A DNA stretch of 11,066 bases from Promethearchaeota archaeon (GTDB lineage: Archaea > Asgardarchaeota > Lokiarchaeia > Sigyniarchaeales > SOKP01): positions 1-11,066 of the forward strand of contig JAUWZT010000114.1 in assembly GCA_030615145.1 (NCBI GenBank), in the 5' to 3' direction. The notes under the pieces were generated by a model. That model worked only from the letters and a program-made list of their open reading frames with translations. It had not been told where the DNA came from and did no database searches. The position numbers and the translations under genes are program-made. Shown here one piece after another: positions 5,280 through 11,066 of the stretch. Position 1 is the first letter of the stretch. The number at the start of each line of letters is the position of its first letter.

Positions 5280-6101
5280 TTGCAAATTTTTGAAGCGCTT
5301 GAGTTAAGAGAATTTCCTTATTTCTTGACTGTTGATGTTGATGAAGGAGAAATAGTTAGAGATATAGTCAACGATCTTAATAGTCGTAAAGTTTATTTGC
5401 TTATAGATCACGATACTAAAAGGATTTGGACTTACAATGGCCCTAATAGCTCTTTAAAACTCCAAATTTTCGGAGGAATTTTAGCGGGAATGTTCCGTAA
5501 ACAATTAAGATTGTTCTACAGAGTATATTCGTTAAATTTATATTCTAAAGATGGTCCTGAGTTTCAAGAAGTAATGAATAAACCCATTGGAGCTGGAAGA
5601 GCAAAATCTATAGATAAAAAGGATTTCTCTGATTCAAGAATGCAAAATACAAAGCGAGAAATGATTATTCGCAATCCCAGATTAAGTAGAGCTATGGAAA
5701 ATATAAATCTCTGTTCTAAACCAGAAGATCTTAAGAGAATCTTTATAATTGTTGGCGGTATTATTTATTCCGAAGAAGAGGTTCCAGAAGCTATGCTCAT
5801 TGAGGAAAAAAGTTCCGTTAACCTTGTAAAAATGGGTAGACTAAATAATGGGTTCACATTATTTGATGATCGAAACTATTCTACACGAATAATAGTAAAG
5901 GATAGGGTCATTCAAGGAATTGAGCTCTTTGTCCAAAATAACGATCAAATGCCCTCTTTACGCATTAAATCGCCCATAATTCACGAAGATAAAATAAGTG
6001 AAGAAGGAGATATGGAAAAATTGATTAATTCCTTTGAAATTCCTGACTCGCTACCAGATATCGAAGCACCGGAAGGCGAAAACCAAAACAAAAACACTTG
6101 A
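5280..6101 (+). CDS. conserved-looking hypothetical protein with a possible gelsolin-like N-terminal domain
   Basis: Not firmly recognised. The 273-residue protein is soluble, with no signal peptide or membrane segment. Residues about 37-88 (VYLLIDHDTKRIWTYNGP, then SSLKLQIFGGILAGMFRKQL) resemble a gelsolin/villin repeat: a strand ending in Asp, an aromatic strand with W-x-x-x-G, then a helix. If real, it suggests actin or calcium-linked binding, as in Asgard gelsolin-like proteins. A second alpha/beta region follows at 150-220 (RIFIIVGGIIYSEEEVPEAM, later GFTLFDD and IQGIELFV). The tail from 235 is acidic and polar, probably disordered (LPDIEAPEGENQNK). Start is TTG 5280 right after A17; the next in-frame ATG (residue 71) would cut the domain. 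It is divergent from S6e and stands alone. Confidence 0.72.
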   Translation: MQIFEALELREFPYFLTVDVDEGEIVRDIVNDLNSRKVYLLIDHDTKRIWTYNGPNSSLKLQIFGGILAGMFRKQLRLFYRVYSLNLYSKDGPEFQEVMNKPIGAGRAKSIDKKDFSDSRMQNTKREMIIRNPRLSRAMENINLCSKPEDLKRIFIIVGGIIYSEEEVPEAMLIEEKSSVNLVKMGRLNNGFTLFDDRNYSTRIIVKDRVIQGIELFVQNNDQMPSLRIKSPIIHEDKISEEGDMEKLINSFEIPDSLPDIEAPEGENQNKNT

Positions 6102-6316
6102 AAAAGCTAAAATGATTCTTTTAATAAATCCTAAAGCTAATAAACCTTACTGAGAAATACAAAACCGATTTCTTTAAAATACATAACAATATTAATATTT
6201 ATATTTATCTACTCTCTCACTTTTTTCAATTTCATTAAAGATAATTTTAATAATGGAGAATTAACTCTAATTTAATGTAGTAAAGTATTATTTTATAATA
6301 TCTAAAAAATATAGAA

Positions 6317-6325
6317 TTTTAAATA
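6317..6325 (+). promoter_or_regulatory. TATA box of the Fae-Hps gene, leaderless layout
   Basis: TTTTAAATA is centred about 27 nt before the ATG at 6348. Archaeal transcription starts about that far from the TATA centre, so the mRNA should begin at or next to the ATG. The lack of any Shine-Dalgarno match upstream agrees with a leaderless transcript. Confidence 0.5.
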
Positions 6326-6347
6326 GATAATAATTGCGTTGTTTTAT

Positions 6348-7619
6348 ATGGCTAAAACTGACTATTTTATAGGAGAAGCACTTCTAGGTTCTGGGAGCTC
6401 ATTAGCTCATATCGATCTAATCATCGGCTCCAAAGACGGACCCGTGGGAATATCTTTTGCTAATGCCCTAAGTAACCCTTCAATAGGTCATGGAGGGCTT
6501 CTAGCGTGTATTAGACCGAATTTAATAACCAAACCTGTTAGTTTGGTAATTCCAAAAGTAACTGTCTCAAAAATGGAAGATGCTAATAAGATTTTTGGGC
6601 CAGCTCAAGCTGCTGTTGCTAAAGCAATAGCGGATGCTGTCGAAGAAAACCTCATTCCGATGAATAAACTTGATGAATGGCTTTTAATTGTGAGTGTTTT
6701 TATTCATCCTGATGCGAATGATTATAGGAAAATATATCAGTATAATTATGGTGCTACAAAATTAGCTATTCAAAGGGCTTTAAAAAATTATCCTCCAATT
6801 GAGAAAATTTTCTACGATAAGGATCGCGCGAAACATCCTGTTGCTGGATTAAGAGTTCCAAGACTTTGGAGACCGCCCTATATACAAGTTGCTTTAGATG
6901 CGCCAAATTTGGAACATCAATTGAAAGTTGTTAAGCAACTCCCAAAAAGCGATAGAATCATTTTAGAAGTTGGAACCCCGTTTCTTAAGAAATATGGAAT
7001 GGAGGCAATTATAAAGATACGGGAGGTTGCTCCGGAGAAATTCATTGTCGCTGATTTAAAAACGCTTGATGTAGGCAAATTAGAGGTGGATTTTGCTTTT
7101 GATGCTACTGCCGACGCCGTAGTAGCAAGTGGTTTGGCATCTCCCAAATCAATTGATAAGTTTCTATTAGAAGCAAGACGTCTTGGAATTTATGGGTTCG
7201 TTGACACAATGGAAGTGGTTGATCCCATCGAGAAATTAAAGCAATTGAAACAAATACCAGATGTTGTCATTCTTCATAGAGCGATAGATGTAGAAAACGC
7301 CATAGAAGGTTCAGATGCCGCCCAAAAACAAAAATGGCAATTCGTTCCTAAAATAAAAGAACTGTATGCTGATAAAAAATTAGCATCAGGAAAAGATCGC
7401 GTGTTAGTAGCAGTTGCTGGAGGGATCGAACCATCTACAGCTGAATATGCTCTAAAAATGAAAGCAGATATCTTAATAGTCGGTAGATATATTACTTCCA
7501 GCAAAGACATTAAGAACTCCATGCGTCAATTCATCAACATCTTGCCGGGATACTCTGATATAGACCTAAAGCGGATACATGTAGACGACGACGATATTAA
7601 CAGCCTAAAATCTAAATAA
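6348..7619 (+). CDS. bifunctional formaldehyde-activating enzyme / 3-hexulose-6-phosphate synthase (Fae-Hps)
   Basis: The 423-residue protein is two enzymes in one. Residues about 1-165 are Fae, which joins formaldehyde to tetrahydromethanopterin: GEALLGSGSSLAHIDLIIG with catalytic His21, GSKDGPVGISFANAL, IRPNLITKP, FGPAQAAVAKA, KIYQYNYGATKLAI and DRAKHPV. Residues about 175-400 are Hps, a TIM barrel that condenses formaldehyde with ribulose 5-phosphate or runs in reverse: IQVALD, LEVGTPFLKKYG, ADLKTLDVGKLE with Asp236, Lys238 and Asp241, VAGGIEPS and IVGRYIT. In archaea the fusion is thought to make pentose phosphates from fructose 6-phosphate and trap the released formaldehyde. ATG 6348 is preferred to the in-frame TTG at 6339 because of the promoter spacing. 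The isomerase partner (Phi) is not in the window. The tail after 400 is Asp-rich (HVDDDDIN). Confidence 0.95.
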   Translation: MAKTDYFIGEALLGSGSSLAHIDLIIGSKDGPVGISFANALSNPSIGHGGLLACIRPNLITKPVSLVIPKVTVSKMEDANKIFGPAQAAVAKAIADAVEENLIPMNKLDEWLLIVSVFIHPDANDYRKIYQYNYGATKLAIQRALKNYPPIEKIFYDKDRAKHPVAGLRVPRLWRPPYIQVALDAPNLEHQLKVVKQLPKSDRIILEVGTPFLKKYGMEAIIKIREVAPEKFIVADLKTLDVGKLEVDFAFDATADAVVASGLASPKSIDKFLLEARRLGIYGFVDTMEVVDPIEKLKQLKQIPDVVILHRAIDVENAIEGSDAAQKQKWQFVPKIKELYADKKLASGKDRVLVAVAGGIEPSTAEYALKMKADILIVGRYITSSKDIKNSMRQFINILPGYSDIDLKRIHVDDDDINSLKSK

Positions 7620-7624
7620 ATTTT

Positions 7625-7650
7625 AATTTTTTACCTTCTCTTTTTATTTC
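7625..7650 (+). terminator. T-rich terminator after Fae-Hps
   Basis: A pyrimidine stretch with T6 and T5 runs starts 6 nt after the Fae-Hps stop. It fits the hairpin-free, oligo-T termination used by archaeal RNA polymerase. Confidence 0.4.
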
Positions 7651-7808
7651 CCATAATAAAATCTTAACATCCATTAACTCTTAAAATTAAAAAAGAAATA
7701 AATAAAGAAATAAAAACCAAGAATTCAGTTCAGTTCTAATTAAAAAGCATTCTCCATTTCCTATTTTCAACAATTCCTAATATTTCAATCAATTAAAAGA
7801 TAACTACA

Positions 7809-7817
7809 TTTATATAA
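7809..7817 (+). promoter_or_regulatory. strong TATA box of the membrane nuclease-like gene
   Basis: TTTATATAA is a near-ideal archaeal TATA box. Initiation about 25 nt downstream gives a leader of about 30 nt that carries CAGTGA at 7859-7864, 6 nt before the TTG at 7871. Confidence 0.55.
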
Positions 7818-7870
7818 ATTGAATCATATTATAATTAAGAAAAATCCTTAAAGTAAATCAGTGAATAATC

Positions 7871-8380
7871 TTGAGCGAGATTACCATATTCTTTATAATG
7901 GGAGGTATTATTTTTGTTGTTTGTTTTGTAATTGCTTACTGGATTATAAGAAAGATTTTAAAATCTATTAAAAAAAAATATATTCCAAAAATTGCGACTA
8001 GTTTCAAATGTTTGGATGGCCATGTTGTAAGATCGAAAGGGGAATTAGTAATCGATAATCATCTCCATCGCCTTGGCATCGAACATGAATACGAAAATAC
8101 GATAAGAATACGAGGTATGCCGCTTAAATACGATTGGTATCTTCCAAAAGATAAGATTTATATCGAATATTGGGGTTATTACGGGAAAAATTACATGAGG
8201 AGAAAAGAAGAAAAACTTAGCCTTTATCGAAAAGGGAAGTTAAAGTTAATCTCAATTGAAGATATTATGTTAAAAGATATTTATACCAATCTAGAAAAGG
8301 AATTGAATAGATTTATAAAAAAAGATACAATAAAAAGACACTGTCCTAATTGCGGAATAGAATTAGATAAAAGGTTTTAA
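7871..8380 (+). CDS. membrane-anchored PD-(D/E)XK nuclease-like protein with a CxxC tail
   Basis: The 169-residue protein has three parts. Residues about 5-30 form a hydrophobic helix followed by KILKSIKKKY, so it is a membrane anchor with the rest in the cytoplasm by the positive-inside rule. Residues 46-147 resemble the restriction-endonuclease fold: DGHVVRSKGE with Glu58 on the first helix, an HxYE strand, LKYDWYLP with Asp88, then KIYIEYWG with Glu99, and helix residues including Lys115 followed by LSLY and a KLISIE strand. The usual Lys two residues after Glu99 is Trp101, so a migrated Lys would have to serve; such migration is known in this superfamily. The tail has one CPNC pair (Cys158, Cys161), half a zinc ribbon. 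Start TTG 7871 follows GTGA. Substrate and activity are unknown. Confidence 0.72.
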   Translation: MSEITIFFIMGGIIFVVCFVIAYWIIRKILKSIKKKYIPKIATSFKCLDGHVVRSKGELVIDNHLHRLGIEHEYENTIRIRGMPLKYDWYLPKDKIYIEYWGYYGKNYMRRKEEKLSLYRKGKLKLISIEDIMLKDIYTNLEKELNRFIKKDTIKRHCPNCGIELDKRF

Positions 8381-8397
8381 GAAAAAATATGATTAAA

Positions 8398-8436
8398 CTT
8401 TATCCTTTTCTTCTTTTTCTAATTGTTCTCTTTTCT
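8398..8436 (+). terminator. T-rich region after the nuclease-like gene
   Basis: A pyrimidine-rich stretch with several runs of four to five T begins about 20 nt past the stop at 8380, with little hairpin potential. It is probably an oligo-T type terminator. Confidence 0.35.
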
Positions 8437-8484
8437 TAAAAAGATATATGACGAAAAGTAATTACTTTTAATATAAAACAAGAA

Positions 8485-8515
8485 TTCTATATAGTACCTC
8501 ACACTTCTTTAAATA
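8485..8515 (+). promoter_or_regulatory. two candidate TATA boxes before the WD40 gene
   Basis: TTCTATATAG (8485-8494) would start transcription near 8516, giving a 20-nt leader that holds the AGGTGA at 8526-8531. TTTAAATA (8508-8515) would start it near the ATG itself, making a leaderless RNA without the ribosome-binding site. The first fits the visible Shine-Dalgarno site better. Confidence 0.4.
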
Positions 8516-8525
8516 GATATAGAAC

Positions 8526-8531
8526 AGGTGA
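8526..8531 (+). promoter_or_regulatory. Shine-Dalgarno site of the WD40 gene
   Basis: AGGTGA lies 6 nt before the ATG at 8538 and matches the archaeal consensus. Confidence 0.6.
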
Positions 8532-8537
8532 AATACT

Positions 8538-9824
8538 ATGGAAAATGATTTTTGCATCCACACATTTAAAGGGGAAAGGTTACTTCCTGAATCTGTTCAA
8601 TTATCTCCTGATGGTAAATATGTAGTAAGTTTTGCTTCTCATGATAAAACCTACATTTGGGAATTATCAAGTAGAAACTTAATAAAAACTTTTAATGGCT
8701 TAAGCTGGAATGCTGTATCTGCTGATGGTAAATATATTGCTGGTGAATGGACAGATAAAAGAACACTTAAGAAAAATTTAAACATATTTAGATTTCCTGA
8801 TGGACCATTAATTAGTACAATAAATATTGAGATAAGAACTCATTATTGTATACTATCAATTGACTTCTCACCAAGTGGAGACTACATAGCAATATTTGTA
8901 AAAGATATGGATAATGATAGAGAACACACAGAAATCTGGGATTTAAAATCCAATAAAATTGTTAAAAAATTAGAAGATTATAATTTTTGCATAATCTCCC
9001 ATAACTGGACATATATTATTTTCATGGATAACGATAATAATTTCCTTATTAAAGATTTCTGGTCTGAAGACTTGATAAATAAGATAAAAGGTGATACAGA
9101 AGATTTATGGGCAATTCGGACATCTCATGATGAGAACTATTTTATTGCAGGTTATGGGGAAGACTTAGATAAATTAGAAGAAAATCCTCAGCGGAATATG
9201 TATATAAAAGTTTGGAATATCAAAACAGGAGAGTTAATTTGGGATTTAAAAGGATCTAGGTTTGGGTCAATATCCACTATCTTTTCACCTGACGGAAACT
9301 ATATCGCTTCTGGATGGGCTGAGGGAACTTTGATAGTCTGGGATTTTCAGAGCGGAAAGCAGAAGTTAAAATGGCAAGGACATGATGATCACATCTCATC
9401 ACTCAGTTTTTCTCAAGATGGAAATCTTTTAGCTAGTAGTTCATATGATGAAACTATTAAAATATGGGATTTTGCCGGATTAATCCAAGAAAAACAAAGA
9501 ATTGAAATCCTACACACAAAACAAAGAGAAAAAGAAAGGCAATTAAAATTGAATAACAGAAAAATTATTAAAAGAATGTTGTTAGATTACAGTACTAAAT
9601 TTGCTCGAATTCAAGTAAATGAACTAATTGAAAAAACAAAAATAAATAATAAAGACTTAATCATTGATGTAATAGTAGAAATGATCAGAAACAATGAGAT
9701 CTACGCTGAATATTTTTCAAGTAGTAAAGCTGTTGTATTTAATCAACAAGCAAACATAGATGAAATTGATCGCTTAATGGCCACTTATAAAGAGTGGGAG
9801 AGTAAAAAAGAGAATAAAAAGTAA
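8538..9824 (+). CDS. seven-bladed WD40 propeller with a C-terminal winged-helix/PCI-like domain
   Basis: The 428-residue cytosolic protein starts at once with WD40 repeats. Seven blades can be counted, each with an SPDG- or SxDx-type turn and most with a W/F-D/E-strand end: about 8-52, 53-95, 100-145, 146-183, 188-237, 240-280 and 281-315, with clear IWDL, VWDF and IWDF ends. Seven is a complete ring, a platform for protein contacts. A charged helical linker (316-345) leads to residues 346-402, which look like a winged helix of the PCI type: ARIQVNELIEKTKI, then DLIIDVIVEMIRNNEIYAEY and a strand KAVVFN. The end is a charged helix. Propeller plus PCI-like modules are typical of eukaryotic scaffold and coat complexes. 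The exact role is unknown; the start is fixed by AGGTGA. Confidence 0.88.
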   Translation: MENDFCIHTFKGERLLPESVQLSPDGKYVVSFASHDKTYIWELSSRNLIKTFNGLSWNAVSADGKYIAGEWTDKRTLKKNLNIFRFPDGPLISTINIEIRTHYCILSIDFSPSGDYIAIFVKDMDNDREHTEIWDLKSNKIVKKLEDYNFCIISHNWTYIIFMDNDNNFLIKDFWSEDLINKIKGDTEDLWAIRTSHDENYFIAGYGEDLDKLEENPQRNMYIKVWNIKTGELIWDLKGSRFGSISTIFSPDGNYIASGWAEGTLIVWDFQSGKQKLKWQGHDDHISSLSFSQDGNLLASSSYDETIKIWDFAGLIQEKQRIEILHTKQREKERQLKLNNRKIIKRMLLDYSTKFARIQVNELIEKTKINNKDLIIDVIVEMIRNNEIYAEYFSSSKAVVFNQQANIDEIDRLMATYKEWESKKENKK

Positions 9825-10201
9825 ATTAGCATAAAAATAACCAAGTTTTATCACCTAAGATGTAAAATATTTCTAATAGAGCTTGAATAATAACTATTCT
9901 CCTTTTATATCCCCATCAAACTGTAAGACATTCATTCTTATTGAAGTCTTTTAAATTACTAATTATTCTTCTTTTTTGAAAATTAAGACGTTATTTAATC
10001 TAAATTTGGGTTTTTTATTATTTAATTGTTAAAAGATTTTCTTTACAAATTTATAAATTGTGATTAATTGGAATTATTTATGCTTTATAGGGGAAGATTC
10101 AACAATACAAGATTTTACTTATTTATTCCCTCACTAAAAAGTATTAGATTTATAATTTTTGTTTTCCATTAATAAAATAATTACTTGTTGAGGTTCATTA
10201 G
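9825..10201 (+). other. 377-bp AT-rich spacer, no gene seen
   Basis: No convincing open frame, tRNA or hairpin was found between the WD40 and TPR genes. T-runs near 9968-9975 and 10013-10018 (GGGTTTTTT context) could stop transcription from the left. A TTTATAATT near 10149 is a possible TATA box for the gene at 10202, leaving a leader of about 25 nt with its GAGGT site. Confidence 0.5.
10190..10194 (+). promoter_or_regulatory. Shine-Dalgarno site of the TPR membrane protein
   Basis: GAGGT lies 7 nt before the ATG at 10202 and fixes the start of the last gene in the window. Confidence 0.5.
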
Positions 10202-11066
10202 ATGGGAAATGATGAAGGTTTTTGGGAGAAATGGAAGGAACCTTGTGTCATGGGTATAATTTTGGCATTAGTGTTGTATATTCCATATGTTTGGCAATAT
10301 ATATGGCAATATGTTGTAATTATCGTTTTAGTTATTCTCTCTGCTGTAGGAATTTTTCTTATTTATTTAAAACTTAGACGAGAAAGAAGGGATAGGATAG
10401 ATGCTAAAATAAGCAGAAGCTATGAATTGAGAAGGATAGAAACACAAAAAGCAGAAGTTATACTCCTGTATGAGCAAGGATTAGCAAAATTTGACCAAAA
10501 AAACTATGAAGAAGCATGTAAACTGTTTAAAGAAGCATTGGATATTATTTACTATGGGCAAGATATAGACATTAGAGAAGAAATTAGATCCAAATTAAAA
10601 CAATGTGAACAAGAGCATAATTTAATTTATATCAATAAAATTAATTCACTAATAGAGGAAGGCGATAAAAAGCAATCGCCTATATCTATATCTGTATATG
10701 AATCTGCTCTTAAGCTCGTTAATAAATTATTTGTGTCTACAGATCCAAATATCCAAATTGAAAATATGATCGTAGATAAAATAGATAAAGCACTAAGAAC
10801 TGAGATTCATTTATTACACGAAAATGCAAAAATACTTAGAGAGAGTAAATTATTCGATAAATCTTTCAAGAAACTAAATCTCGCTTTGCAGTTAGCGAAA
10901 AAAATGTCTAACTCAGAATTAAAAAATAATTCAATCAACGAAACTAATGAGATTCTTGATCAAACCTATTTTATAGAAATTGATATTATAATAGAACAAG
11001 CAGATAAGCAAAGAAGAGAAAACAATTTTAATCAATCGATAACTCTTCTTAATGGTGCCTTATCGA
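10202..11066 (+). CDS. membrane-anchored TPR-like helical-repeat protein, 3' end outside the window
   Basis: The frame is open from the ATG at 10202 to the window edge, 288 codons with no stop. After a short polar N-terminus, residues about 16-56 are strongly hydrophobic with W/Y at the centre (VWQYIWQYV), forming either two helices in a hairpin or one long anchor, then the basic KLRRERRDR. The rest is soluble and helical. Residues 89-115 (YEQGLAKFDQKNYEEACK then LFKEAL) are a clear tetratricopeptide unit. Weaker units occur near 147-176, 206-235 and 262-288, a spacing of about 56-59 residues. TPR proteins serve as docking scaffolds, here apparently at the cytoplasmic membrane face. A GAGGT ribosome-binding site supports the start. 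The family was not recognised, and the C-terminus is missing. Confidence 0.82.
   Translation, partial: MGNDEGFWEKWKEPCVMGIILALVLYIPYVWQYIWQYVVIIVLVILSAVGIFLIYLKLRRERRDRIDAKISRSYELRRIETQKAEVILLYEQGLAKFDQKNYEEACKLFKEALDIIYYGQDIDIREEIRSKLKQCEQEHNLIYINKINSLIEEGDKKQSPISISVYESALKLVNKLFVSTDPNIQIENMIVDKIDKALRTEIHLLHENAKILRESKLFDKSFKKLNLALQLAKKMSNSELKNNSINETNEILDQTYFIEIDIIIEQADKQRRENNFNQSITLLNGALS

Noticed and set aside
6106..6140. Short direct repeat AAAGCTAA in the spacer before Fae-Hps
   Set aside because: Only two short copies, with no regular spacing or symmetry.
6917..7522. Two minus-strand open frames inside Fae-Hps
   Set aside because: They lie fully within the Hps domain coding region, and their translations look like low-information antisense sequence.
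9929..9950. Possible hairpin GACATTCA...TTGAAGTC in the WD40-TPR spacer
   Set aside because: Only a few pairs match, with several mismatches; it is not better than expected by chance in AT-rich DNA.
7871..11066. A defence island or mobile element in the right-hand part
   Set aside because: No integrase, transposase, inverted terminal repeats, attachment site or known defence gene set is visible; a single nuclease-like fold is not enough.

Overview
The window comes from an AT-rich archaeal genome. The evidence is archaeal/eukaryotic-type ribosomal proteins (S24e, S27ae, S28e, L7Ae, L24e, S6e), RNA polymerase subunit N, separate Kae1 and Bud32 genes, a Fae-Hps fusion, and start regions matching the archaeal anti-Shine-Dalgarno or TATA consensus. 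A possible gelsolin-like protein and a WD40 protein with a PCI-like C-terminus suggest an Asgard (Lokiarchaeota-like) archaeon. The archaeal call is firm; the Asgard call is an inference from protein style and base composition.

Layout. Positions 1-371 (minus strand) hold the start of a GTP-dependent dephospho-CoA kinase (DUF359), cut by the window edge, and just upstream of it a small two-helix membrane protein. Positions 489-2895 (plus strand) hold S24e, S27ae, Kae1 and Bud32, joining translation to the KEOPS tRNA t6A-modification machinery. After a 266-bp spacer comes a ribbon-helix-helix regulator, convergent with the minus-strand L7Ae-S28e pair. A lone rpoN (plus) then faces the minus-strand S6e-L24e pair. 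At 5280-6101, divergent from S6e, is a protein with a possible gelsolin-like domain, preceded by a run of 17 A.

Positions 6348-7619 encode the bifunctional Fae-Hps enzyme, which links formaldehyde, tetrahydromethanopterin-type C1 carriers and pentose phosphates. The right part (7871-11066) is accessory in character. It holds a membrane-anchored PD-(D/E)XK nuclease-like protein, a seven-bladed WD40 propeller fused to a winged-helix/PCI-like domain, and a membrane-anchored TPR-like helical-repeat protein running off the right edge.

Start signals are mixed. Kae1, Bud32, S28e, the WD40 gene and the TPR gene have clear Shine-Dalgarno sites. Fae-Hps looks leaderless. Five genes appear to start at TTG, and the DUF359 gene has no ATG/GTG/TTG start and may use ATA. 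No tRNA, rRNA, CRISPR array, insertion sequence or origin was recognised. The best candidates for new biology are the membrane-tethered nuclease fold, the WD40-winged-helix protein beside a membrane TPR protein, and the possible gelsolin-like protein behind the A17 tract.
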